From positions 1 to 36,398 of the forward strand of contig JANJWO010000041.1 of assembly GCA_024709485.1 (NCBI GenBank): 36,398 bases of DNA, read 5' to 3'. The notes below the pieces were generated by a model. The model made no database searches, was not told the origin of the DNA, and saw only the letters and a program-made list of their open reading frames with translations. A program made the position numbers and the translations under genes. Below, in pieces: positions 10,474-17,635 of this stretch. The stretch's first letter is position 1. The number at the start of each line of letters is the position of its first letter. The stretch comes from Hydrogenophilaceae bacterium (GTDB lineage Bacteria > Pseudomonadota > Gammaproteobacteria > Burkholderiales > Thiobacillaceae).

Positions 10474-10944
10474 TCAGGGGCTCTCGGCCGGCGCGGGAGG
10501 ATAGCCGGCCTTGTCCAGCGCCGCATCCCAGGCGGCTTCGGCGTAGCCTTCGAGCTTTTCGCCGCCGATCATCAGCGTCGGCACGCGCGCCTGTCCGCCG
10601 CCCTTGCGCAGGGCCTCGTTGGCGTCCACGCTGGTGGCGGGGTCGAGGGTGGCGTAGGGGATGCCGCGCCGGGCGAGGTAGGCCTTGGCGCGCTCGCAAT
10701 GCACGCCGCAGCTTGCGGTGGTGTAGAGCGTGACGGGGTGCTTGAGCCGGGCCGCCTGCATTTCCGGCGCCAGCGCGCCGGGCGGGCCGCCGCCCTTCAG
10801 CGGCTTCTGGCTTACCGCCTTGGCGCCGGCGGGCGGCGGCTGGTCGGTGTAGTGCACCTTGCCGTTGGCATCGGTCCAGCGGTACAGCGTGCCGGCCAGG
10901 GCGGGCAGGGAAAGCAGGATCAGGACGAGCGGCGCAAGTTTCAT
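10474..10944 (-). CDS. Exported DUF4124-glutaredoxin fusion protein
   Basis: A 156-aa protein. The signal peptide (MKLAPLVLILLSLPALA) is followed by the DUF4124 signature TLYRWTDANGKVHYTDQPPP. A glutaredoxin-like domain (about 70-145) follows, with VTLYTTASCGVHCERAKAYL, the cis-Pro region RVPTLMIGGEKLEGY and the usual helices. The active site is Cys79-G-V-H-Cys83, with three residues between the cysteines rather than the standard two. It is probably periplasmic and may act in thiol redox or disulfide handling; the substrate is unknown. It lies downstream of prlC on the same strand but 112 bp away. Confidence 0.85.
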   Translation of the reverse strand: MKLAPLVLILLSLPALAGTLYRWTDANGKVHYTDQPPPAGAKAVSQKPLKGGGPPGALAPEMQAARLKHPVTLYTTASCGVHCERAKAYLARRGIPYATLDPATSVDANEALRKGGGQARVPTLMIGGEKLEGYAEAAWDAALDKAGYPPAPAESP

Positions 10945-10991
10945 GGTTCGCAGGCGATGAGTGGCAACGCCTCAATAACGGCCGTGCGGGT

Positions 10992-11055
10992 AAAAAATTC
11001 AGCCCGCGCCCAGGCCGGACAGTTCATTCGCGGTCCGCGGCGGCGGCTTGTCCGG
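10992..11055 (-). terminator. Possible terminator after prlC
   Basis: On the minus strand CCGGACA (from 11055) can pair with TGTCCGG (to 11014). A second arm CGGGCT follows, and then a T6 run (AAAAAA at 10992-10997 on the plus strand). The stem loop is long and alternative pairings overlap, so this is a weak call. Confidence 0.35.
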
Positions 11056-11056
11056 G

Positions 11057-13096
11057 CTAATTCATGCCGTTGTGCCGGAGCAGCGCGTCGATGCTCGGCT
11101 CGCGGCCGCGAAAGGCCTTGAACGATTCGATCGCCGGGCGCGCGCCGCCCTGGGCGAGGATTTCGCTCCAGAAGCGGTGGCCGACCTCCGGGTTGAGCAC
11201 GCCGTTCTCCTCGAACAGCGCGTAGGCGTCGGCCGACAGCACTTCCGCCCACTTGTAGCTGTAATAGCCCGCCGCGTAGCCGCCGGCGAAGATGTGCGAG
11301 AAGTTGTTGGGGAAGCGGTTGTAGTCCGGCGGCACGACCACCGCGACCTTTTCGCGGATGCGGTTCAGGAGATCGAGCGCGGACGCCTGGCCGTCGGGGT
11401 CGAAGTCGTAATGCAGATGCATGTCGAACAGCGCGAACTCCAGCTGGCGCATGGTCTGCATGCCGGCCTGGAAGTTCTTCGCCGCCAGCATCTTGTCGAA
11501 CAATTCCCTGGGCAGGCTCGCGCCGCTGTCGACGTGTTTCGTCATGTGGCGCAGCACGTCCCATTCCCAGCAGAAGTTCTCCATGAACTGCGAGGGCAGT
11601 TCGACCGCGTCCCACTCCACGCCGTTGATGCCGGACACGCCGAGGTCCTCGATTTTGGTCAGCAGGTGGTGCAGGCCGTGGCCGAACTCGTGGAACAGGG
11701 TGATGACTTCGTCGTGGGTGAACAGCGCCGGCTTGCCCGGCTGTCCGTTTGCGGGCAGCGGCGCGGTGTAGTTGCAGTTGAGGTAGGCCACCGGGGTCTG
11801 GATGCCCTCGCCCTTTTTGCGGCGGGTGATGGCGTCGTCCATCCAGGCGCCGCCGCGCTTGCTGGCGCGGGCGTAGAGGTCGAGGTAGAACTCGCCGAGC
11901 TTCTGGCCGCTGTGGTCGTTGATCTCGAAGAATTTGACATCTTCATGCCACACCGGCGCCTTGGCGGGGCGGATGTGCAGGCCGTAGAGGGTCTCCACCA
12001 CCTTGAACATGCCGGCGAGCACCTCGGGCTCGGGGAAATACTGCTTCACTTCGTGGTCGGAAAAGCTGTAGCGCGCCACGCGCAGCTTCTCGCTGGCATA
12101 GGCGATGTCCCAGGCCTGCAGTTCGCCGAGGCCGAGTTCCTGGCCGGCGAATGCGCGCAGCTCCTGCATGTCGCGCTCGGCATAGGGCTTGGCGCGGGCG
12201 CCGAGCTCGTTCAAGAAATCCAGCACCTGCTCAGGCGTTTCCGCCATCTTGGGCTCGAGCGACACCTCGGCGTAGTTGCCGAAGCCCAAAAGCTTGGCGG
12301 CCTCGCGGCGCAGGCGCACGATGTCGCGGATGAGCGCGCTGTTGTCGAGTTTTTCCGGGCCGAACTCGGAGGCGCGCGTGACATGGGCGCGGTACAGGGT
12401 TTCGCGCAAGCTGCGGTTGTCGGCGTACTGCATCACCGGCAGGTAGGAGGGCATGTGCAGGCTGAATTTCCAGCCGGGCTTGCCATCCTGCTCGGCCATG
12501 GCGCGCGCCATTTCCAAGACATCATCCGGTATTCCGGCCAGCTCCTCGCGGCGCTCGACATAGTGGGCGAAGGCGTTGGTGGCGTCGAGCAAGTTCTCTT
12601 CGAACTTGGCCGAGAGCGCGGCCAGCTTTTGTTGAATCTCCATGAAGCGCTGCTTGTCCGCCGCCGGCAGCTCGGCGCCGCCCAGCTTGAAGTCGCGCAG
12701 CTCGTTCTCGACGATGGCCTGCTGCGCCGCGGTCAGCATGGCGTAGCCCACGGAGCGCTTGAGCGCCTTGAATTTCTTGAACAGCCCCTCGTGCTGGCCC
12801 AGTTCGGCGTAGTACTGGGTGATCTTGGGCAGGTTCTCGTTGTAGACCTCGCGCAGCTCGGGCGAGTCCATCACGCTGTGCAGGTGCGAGACCTGGCCCC
12901 AGGCGCGCGACAGCTGTTCGTTCGCGTCTTCCATGGGCGCGGCGAAGCGCTGCCAGCTCGGCTCGGCGGGGTCGGCGACGCAGGCCTCGACCGTCCTGCG
13001 CGCGGCGGCGAGCAGTTCGTCGACGGCGGGGGTGACATGTTCGGGGCGGATGTCGGCAAAACGCGGCAGGCCGGAAAAATCGAGCAGGGGATTCAT
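11057..13096 (-). CDS. prlC: Oligopeptidase A (M3 metallopeptidase)
   Basis: A 679-aa cytosolic zinc oligopeptidase of the M3A family. The active site LFHEFGHGLHHLL carries HEFGH, with the third ligand in GVEWDAVELPSQFMENF. The substrate-binding C-terminal motif HIFAGGYAAGYYSYKWAEVLSADAYALF is intact. It degrades short peptides, including cleaved signal peptides. I start at the ATG at 13096 (MNPLLDFSGLPRF), which has AGGAG at a proper distance; the open frame extends 16 codons upstream without family similarity. It is divergent from the gamma-carbonic anhydrase gene at 13253. Confidence 0.96.
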   Translation of the reverse strand: MNPLLDFSGLPRFADIRPEHVTPAVDELLAAARRTVEACVADPAEPSWQRFAAPMEDANEQLSRAWGQVSHLHSVMDSPELREVYNENLPKITQYYAELGQHEGLFKKFKALKRSVGYAMLTAAQQAIVENELRDFKLGGAELPAADKQRFMEIQQKLAALSAKFEENLLDATNAFAHYVERREELAGIPDDVLEMARAMAEQDGKPGWKFSLHMPSYLPVMQYADNRSLRETLYRAHVTRASEFGPEKLDNSALIRDIVRLRREAAKLLGFGNYAEVSLEPKMAETPEQVLDFLNELGARAKPYAERDMQELRAFAGQELGLGELQAWDIAYASEKLRVARYSFSDHEVKQYFPEPEVLAGMFKVVETLYGLHIRPAKAPVWHEDVKFFEINDHSGQKLGEFYLDLYARASKRGGAWMDDAITRRKKGEGIQTPVAYLNCNYTAPLPANGQPGKPALFTHDEVITLFHEFGHGLHHLLTKIEDLGVSGINGVEWDAVELPSQFMENFCWEWDVLRHMTKHVDSGASLPRELFDKMLAAKNFQAGMQTMRQLEFALFDMHLHYDFDPDGQASALDLLNRIREKVAVVVPPDYNRFPNNFSHIFAGGYAAGYYSYKWAEVLSADAYALFEENGVLNPEVGHRFWSEILAQGGARPAIESFKAFRGREPSIDALLRHNGMN

Positions 13097-13252
13097 GGCG
13101 CTCCTGAAAAAATGATTGCAAAGAGGACGGCAGGACAGGAGCAAAACCGAAAAAGAAGCCTCTTGCCCTCATGCCTTCTTTGTGGAAAAAAGGTTTTGTT
13201 CACAACGATTATAATTTACGCCGGAATTACCACTTTCAACCCTTTGTCCGAC

Positions 13253-13786
13253 ATGGATTCAGCCATCGCCTCCTTCAACGGCATTTACCCCGAGCTCGCC
13301 GCCGGCGCCTGGGTGCATCCGCGCGCCACGGTGATCGGCGAGGTGAGCCTGGGCGAGAACGTCTCGGTGTGGCCGGGGGCGGTGGTGCGCGGCGACGTCA
13401 ACGCCATCCGCATCGGCGCCGCCACCAACATCCAGGACAACTCCGTGCTGCACGTGTCGCACAAGACCGCCGCCGACCCGCAAGGCGGGCCGCTCACGAT
13501 CGGCGCGCGCGTGACCGTGGGCCACGGCGTGATCCTGCATGCCTGCACCATCGAGGACGAATGCCTGATCGGCATGGGCGCCATCATCCTCGACCGCGCC
13601 GTGGTGAGGAAGCATGTGCTTTTGGGCGCGGGCTCGCTGGTGCCGGAGGGCAAGGTGCTGGAATCCGGCTATCTCTATCTCGGACGTCCGGCCAGGATGG
13701 CGCGGGAACTGACGCCGGAAGAAATTGCCTATTTCAACTACTCGGCCGAACACTACGTGAAACTGATGCGTGCCTACTCTGTGTAA
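13253..13786 (+). CDS. Gamma-carbonic-anhydrase-family protein (CamH/YrdA-like)
   Basis: A 177-aa left-handed beta-helix (hexapeptide-repeat) protein. Expected metal and active-site residues are present: Arg46-x-Asp48 (VVRGDVNAIRIG), Gln61-Asp62 (NIQDNSVLH), His67, and His91/His96 in GHGVILHACT. The residue after Asp48 is Val, so the catalytic Glu of the archaeal Cam enzyme is missing, placing it with the CamH/YrdA group where activity is variable. It could hydrate CO2 in this presumed autotroph or have a housekeeping role. It is divergent from prlC. A TATAAT at 13210-13215 may be its -10, but no good -35 is visible. Confidence 0.88.
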   Translation: MDSAIASFNGIYPELAAGAWVHPRATVIGEVSLGENVSVWPGAVVRGDVNAIRIGAATNIQDNSVLHVSHKTAADPQGGPLTIGARVTVGHGVILHACTIEDECLIGMGAIILDRAVVRKHVLLGAGSLVPEGKVLESGYLYLGRPARMARELTPEEIAYFNYSAEHYVKLMRAYSV

Positions 13787-13791
13787 CCCCT

Positions 13792-13817
13792 GGATTGCCG
13801 CGGACCTGCGGCAATCC
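13792..13817. repeat. Perfect 10-bp hairpin between gamma-CA and tlpA-like genes
   Basis: GGATTGCCGC (13792-13801) and GCGGCAATCC (13808-13817) flank a 6-nt loop. No T run follows on either strand. It could be a factor-assisted terminator, an mRNA stabiliser or a repeat-family member. Confidence 0.55.
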
Positions 13818-13843
13818 GGCATTGGAGCCTTGCCACTTAAATC

Positions 13844-14341
13844 ATGACCAAGACCAAATTCATCGCCGGCGTGCTGCTCGCCCTCGTCATCGGCGGCGCC
13901 CTGATCTACACCCTGACTTCCAGGCCGCAGGCGCCGGCGTCCAGCTTCGCCACGCTCGAAGGCAAGAAAATCGCGCTCGACGACCTGCGCGGCAAGGTGG
14001 TGCTGGTGAATTTCTGGGCCACCTCCTGCCCCGGCTGCATCAAGGAAATGCCGGGCATGGTCGAGACCTACAAGGCCTACAAGGACAAGGGTTTCGAGAT
14101 CATCGCCGTGGCCATGCCCTACGATCCGCCCGATTTCGTGCTGAAGTTCACACAGGACTGGCAGCTGCCCTTCCCGGTGGCGCTGGACGTGAAAGGCGAG
14201 GCGGTGGCGGCCTTCGGCAACGTGAGCCTCACCCCCACCAGCTTCATCATCGGCAAGGACGGCGCGCTCTTGGAAAAGAAGATCGGCGAACTGGATTTCG
14301 TCAAGCTCAAGGCCCTGCTCGATCGGGAACTCAAGGCATGA
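13844..14341 (+). CDS. TlpA/ResA-type thiol-disulfide oxidoreductase
   Basis: A 165-aa thioredoxin-fold protein with an N-terminal signal anchor (about 6-24) that places the domain in the periplasm. The active site Cys62-P-G-Cys65 lies in VLVNFWATSCPGCIKEMP, and cis-Pro lies in SLTPTSFIIGKDG. Members of this family reduce apocytochrome c or other periplasmic disulfides; the partner here cannot be told. Its stop overlaps the start of the DinB-like gene (ATGA, 14338-14341), so the two are coupled. It follows the gamma-CA gene after a hairpin. Confidence 0.92.
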   Translation: MTKTKFIAGVLLALVIGGALIYTLTSRPQAPASSFATLEGKKIALDDLRGKVVLVNFWATSCPGCIKEMPGMVETYKAYKDKGFEIIAVAMPYDPPDFVLKFTQDWQLPFPVALDVKGEAVAAFGNVSLTPTSFIIGKDGALLEKKIGELDFVKLKALLDRELKA

Positions 14342-14853
14342 GCGCCTGGCGCGACTATTTCGTCGACCTCGTGCGCTACCACGCCTGGGCCGACGAGGTG
14401 CTGTTCGCCGAGCTGGACAAGCTGTCCGACGCGCAGCGCAAGCAGGATCACGGCCTGTTCTTTCGCAGCATCCATCACAGCGTCGATCACCTGCTGCTGG
14501 TCAACCGCGTGTGGCTGGGGCGGCTGAGCGGAGAGCCCATCGTTCCCGATTTCAAGACCATCCAGGTCGAAGACTGGCAGGCCCTGAAACAGGGCCTGCG
14601 CGACAGCCTCGCCGCCATGGCCGCCTGGCTTGGCGGACAGGATGAAAGCTGGTTCGGCAAGGACGTGAGCTTCACCGCCAGCAACGGCAAGCTGAACACC
14701 CTGCCCGCCACGGCGGTGCTGACCCACATGCTCACCCATTTCAATCACCATCGCGGCCAGGTCTCCACGGCGATCACCCAGCTGGGGGGCAGCGCGCCGG
14801 AGATGGATTATCTGTATTACCTGCGTTCCCAAACCGCGCAAACGCCGATATAA
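14338..14853 (+). CDS. DinB-like four-helix-bundle protein
   Basis: A 171-aa protein of the DinB/DUF664 superfamily. The N-terminus YFVDLVRYHAWADEVLFAEL, the first putative ligand in SIHHSVDHLLLVNRVWLGRLSG and the C-terminal LTHMLTHFNHHRGQVSTAITQLG give the H...H-x-x-x-H pattern expected of a metal-binding bundle. Members are thiol-dependent transferases or damage-inducible proteins; no specific reaction can be named. It is translationally coupled to the TlpA-like gene. A TATAAT overlaps its stop codon (14849-14854), but no matching -35 is seen. Confidence 0.88.
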   Translation: MSAWRDYFVDLVRYHAWADEVLFAELDKLSDAQRKQDHGLFFRSIHHSVDHLLLVNRVWLGRLSGEPIVPDFKTIQVEDWQALKQGLRDSLAAMAAWLGGQDESWFGKDVSFTASNGKLNTLPATAVLTHMLTHFNHHRGQVSTAITQLGGSAPEMDYLYYLRSQTAQTPI

Positions 14854-14962
14854 TCTTCCTGTCGGGGCGCCAGCCCCCGGCATCCTGAAATCCTTCAGCA
14901 AGACGGTGTCCCGTCCAAGCTTGGCAAGCTGAAAACACAGCCAATCGCTTGGAGGATATTCC

Positions 14963-16303
14963 TTGGACACCGCACCGCATACAACTCCTGCGCCCGTAGT
15001 GCTGGGCGAGGCTTTCAAATTCTGGGTGAAGCTCGGCTTCATCAGCTTCGGCGGGCCGGCCGGACAGATTTCCATCATGCACCAGGAACTGGTGGAGAAG
15101 CGCCGCTGGATTTCCGAGCATCGCTTCCTGCACGCGCTCAATTACTGCATGCTGCTGCCCGGCCCCGAAGCGACCCAGCTCGCCATCTACATCGCCTGGC
15201 TGATGCACGGCATCAGGGGCGCGGTGGTCGCCGGCGTGCTGTTCTTCCTGCCGGCCTTCTTCCTGCTGTCGCTGCTTGCCGGCATCTACCTTGCCTGGGG
15301 CGACGTGCCGCTGGTGCAGGGCATCTTCTACGGCATCAAGCCGGCGGTGGTGGCGATCGTGCTGTTCGCGGCCTGGCGCATCGGCTCGCGCGCGCTGAGG
15401 AACGAAGTGCTGTGGGCCATGGCGGCGCTCGCCTTCATCGGCATCTTCGTGTTCGACATCGGCTTCCCCTGGATCGTGCTGGCGGCCGGCCTGCTGGGTG
15501 CGCTCGGCGGCAGGTTCCTGCCGGCCAAGTTCAAGGGCGGTGGTGGCGGCCACGGTGAGAGCCGCAAGTCCTTCGGCGCCGCGCTCATCGACGACGATAC
15601 GCCGACGCCGGCGCATGCGAAGTTTTCCTGGACGAGGCTCGCGCTGAAACTGCTGGCCTTCGTGCTGGTCTGGCTGGCGGCGCTGTTTGCGGTCAGCGGC
15701 GAGCAGACCCTGTTCGACATGGGCGAATTCTTCACCAAGGCCGCCTTCCTCACCATCGGCGGCGCCTACGCGGTGCTGCCCTATGTCTATCAGTACGGCG
15801 TCGAGCATTTCGCCTGGCTCACCGGCCCGCAGATGATGGACGGCCTGGCCCTGGGCGAGACCACGCCGGGGCCGCTGATCATGATCGTCACCTGGGTCGG
15901 CTATCTCGGCGGGGTGGCCAAGGGCGTGTTCGAGAATCCGCTTGCCGCCGGCTTCGCCGGAGCGGCGGCGGCGACCTTCTTCACCTTCCTGCCGTCCTTT
16001 CTCTTCATCCTCGCCGGCGGGCCGCTGGTCGAGGCCACGCGCAACGAAATCCGCTTCACCGCGCCGCTTTTGGGCATCACCGCCGCCGTGGTGGGCGTGA
16101 TCCTCAACCTCGCGGTGTTCTTTGCGTGGCATACTTTCTGGCCTGAGGCCAGCGCGGCCGAGCCCTTCGCCGGCAGTTTCGAATGGTTCCCGCTCATCGT
16201 CGCCGTTGCCGCCTTCGTCGCGCTGTGGAAATACCAGGCCGACATCATGAAGGCGATCGGCGTGTGCGCCCTGCTCGGGCTGGCTTACACCTTATTCGTT
16301 TGA
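14963..16303 (+). CDS. chrA: ChrA-family (CHR) anion transporter
   Basis: A 446-aa long-chain CHR protein made of two homologous halves. Half one has FWVKLGFISFGGPAGQISIM, LPGPEATQLAIYIAWL and a Pro-rich helix. Half two has FFTKAAFLTIGGAYAVLPYV and LALGETTPGPLIMIVTWVGYLGG. The start is TTG at 14963, fixed by a strong GGAGG at 14951-14955. ChrA normally exports chromate. The downstream ChrB-domain gene supports that role, although some CHR proteins of chemolithoautotrophs have been linked to inorganic-carbon uptake. It heads a three-gene unit, with the next gene 12 bp away. The 109-bp leader shows no clear promoter. Confidence 0.93.
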   Translation: MDTAPHTTPAPVVLGEAFKFWVKLGFISFGGPAGQISIMHQELVEKRRWISEHRFLHALNYCMLLPGPEATQLAIYIAWLMHGIRGAVVAGVLFFLPAFFLLSLLAGIYLAWGDVPLVQGIFYGIKPAVVAIVLFAAWRIGSRALRNEVLWAMAALAFIGIFVFDIGFPWIVLAAGLLGALGGRFLPAKFKGGGGGHGESRKSFGAALIDDDTPTPAHAKFSWTRLALKLLAFVLVWLAALFAVSGEQTLFDMGEFFTKAAFLTIGGAYAVLPYVYQYGVEHFAWLTGPQMMDGLALGETTPGPLIMIVTWVGYLGGVAKGVFENPLAAGFAGAAAATFFTFLPSFLFILAGGPLVEATRNEIRFTAPLLGITAAVVGVILNLAVFFAWHTFWPEASAAEPFAGSFEWFPLIVAVAAFVALWKYQADIMKAIGVCALLGLAYTLFV

Positions 16304-16315
16304 GTCGAGGACAGC

Positions 16316-16690
16316 ATGGAAGACACCAATCAGGCCCCCAAGCGCTGCGGCTGCGCCAACCCCACCGACAAGTGCCCGGATCTGCCGCGCAGCATCCACC
16401 CGGCCAAGGTCAAGCCGGACCATGCGCTGGTGCTGGACGTGCGGCGCGCGGCCGATTTCGCCGCCTCGCACGAAATCATCCCGGGCGCGTTCTGGAAAGA
16501 TCCGGAAAAAATCGATGCCTGGATCGGCGCCGTGCCGAGGACCCACAACGTGGTGATCTACTGCGTGCGCGGCGGCAGCGTGTCGAACAGCGTGGTCGAC
16601 CGCCTGCATGCCGAGGGCATCAAGGCGCGCTTCATCGAGGGCGGCCTCGAGGCCTACAAGGCGGCGGGCGGCGAGCTCGACAGCAAATGA
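16316..16690 (+). CDS. Rhodanese-domain protein in the chr operon
   Basis: A 124-aa single-domain rhodanese. The N-terminal tail has a CGC and a further Cys20 (CANPTDKC), suggesting a metal or redox site. The rhodanese core starts at VLDVRRAADFAASHEIIPGA, and the catalytic Cys83 loop is YCVRGGSVSNSV. The loop lacks the exact CRxGxR sulfurtransferase consensus but keeps the fold. GAGGA precedes the ATG. It sits between chrA and a chrB-like gene and overlaps the latter (ATGA, 16687-16690). It may feed thiols to chromate reduction or act on sulfur; this is inference from context only. Confidence 0.85.
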   Translation: MEDTNQAPKRCGCANPTDKCPDLPRSIHPAKVKPDHALVLDVRRAADFAASHEIIPGAFWKDPEKIDAWIGAVPRTHNVVIYCVRGGSVSNSVVDRLHAEGIKARFIEGGLEAYKAAGGELDSK

Positions 16691-17124
16691 AGTGGGTGAC
16701 GCGCGAGCGGCCCAAGATCGACCGCATCGCCTGCCCCTGGCTGGTGGCAAGGTTCATCGACCGCGAGGCAGAGTTTCTCTACGTGCCGGCGGCGGATGTG
16801 CTGAAGGTGGCGGAAGAAACCGGCGCGATCCCCTATGACATTCCCGGCGTGGAACATGGCCATGTCGGCGAACTGTGCAGCTTCGACGCCTTTCTCAGGC
16901 TGCACGACCTCGACGATCCGGTGCTGCACGATCTCGCCGTGATCGTGCGCGGGGCGGACACCGGCCACCCGGAGCTGGCGCCGCAATGCGCGGGCCTCTT
17001 GGCGATCTCGCTGGGCTTGTCGGCGCTGTACCGGGACGACCACGAAATGCTGGAGCAGGGCATGCAGGTCTATGACGCGCTGTATGCCTGGCTGGAAAAA
17101 ACCCGCGCAGAAACCCACGCCTAG
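16687..17124 (+). CDS. chrB: ChrB C-terminal-domain protein (chromate resistance)
   Basis: A 145-aa protein matching the C-terminal domain of ChrB. It opens with MKWVTRERPKIDRIACPWLVARFID, the family signature in which Cys and Arg are conserved, then FLYVPAADVLKVA, IPYDIPGVEHGH and FLRLHDLDDPVLHDLAVIVRGADTG. The regulatory N-terminal part of full-length ChrB is absent, so this is the stand-alone, enzyme-like form. It overlaps the rhodanese gene by 4 bp. With chrA it supports a chromate or oxyanion resistance role. Confidence 0.88.
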   Translation: MKWVTRERPKIDRIACPWLVARFIDREAEFLYVPAADVLKVAEETGAIPYDIPGVEHGHVGELCSFDAFLRLHDLDDPVLHDLAVIVRGADTGHPELAPQCAGLLAISLGLSALYRDDHEMLEQGMQVYDALYAWLEKTRAETHA

Positions 17125-17151
17125 CCGCGATTTGCCCTTGGCCTATCGCGG
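17125..17151. terminator. Short hairpin between convergent chrB and uspA-like genes
   Basis: CCGCGAT (17125-17131) pairs with ATCGCGG (17145-17151) immediately after the chrB stop. No T run follows, so it is only a candidate bidirectional terminator. Confidence 0.35.
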
Positions 17152-17161
17152 GCACGGGGCG

Positions 17162-17635
17162 TTATAGTGCCGCGGGCTGGAACGCGCCGCCGAGCCAGCC
17201 CATCAGCCGGCTGACCAGTCTGCCGCCTTTCGGCCGCCTGCCCTGTCCGAGTATCAGCACATCGTAACTGCCCGGCTGCAATCCGAATTCCGTGGCCGCG
17301 ACGACGAGATCGGGCTGCAGGCTTTGCAGAACCGGGTTGGTGGCCTGCCGCGTGGAGACATGGCGGGCGATGCATTCGGCTTCGCCCGCACCCAGTTGCG
17401 CGGCCATGAAATCCAGCCGGCGCACGGCGCCTGCCTCGAGCGAGTCGGCATTGAGCTTGGCGCTGGCGGCCGGATAGCCGCCGTCCAGCGCGGCGTCAGG
17501 CTCGATCAGATGCAGGAACACCAACTGCGCCCGGTTCAGGCGTGCCAGCAGCAGCGCCTTGCGCGCGATCGTTTCAGCGGTGTTGTCGAAGCTGATCAGC
17601 GCAAGCACGCGGCGGTAAGGATGGGCTTCAGGCAT
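17162..17635 (-). CDS. UspA-like protein paired with SulP-1
   Basis: A 157-aa protein with a Rossmann-like alpha/beta pattern of the universal stress family. It has the opening strand YRRVLALISFDNTAETIARKAL, the second strand AQLVFLHLIEP and late strands PDLVVAATEFGL and YDVLILGQGRRPKGGRLVSRLMG. The last has the approximate G-x2-G/S nucleotide-loop pattern. The ATG at 17635 has GGAGG just upstream and is inside the end of the SulP-1 gene (8-bp overlap), so translation is coupled. Other in-frame starts lie further inside SulP-1 and are unlikely. It may be a nucleotide-binding regulator of the permease; this is inference from coupling. Confidence 0.78.
   Translation of the reverse strand: MPEAHPYRRVLALISFDNTAETIARKALLLARLNRAQLVFLHLIEPDAALDGGYPAASAKLNADSLEAGAVRRLDFMAAQLGAGEAECIARHVSTRQATNPVLQSLQPDLVVAATEFGLQPGSYDVLILGQGRRPKGGRLVSRLMGWLGGAFQPAAL

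Noticed and set aside
13210..13215. TATAAT as a promoter for the gamma-CA gene at 13253
   Set aside because: A perfect -10 hexamer, but nothing like TTGACA 16-18 bp upstream; noted in the gene entry but not called as a promoter.
11048..13252. Plus-strand open frame antisense to prlC, continuous with the gamma-CA frame
   Set aside because: The part before 13253 mirrors oligopeptidase A; only the section from the ATG at 13253 has family motifs.
14849..14854. TATAAT overlapping the DinB-like stop codon as a chrA promoter
   Set aside because: No acceptable -35 at the right distance (TTCCCA), so the match may be chance.
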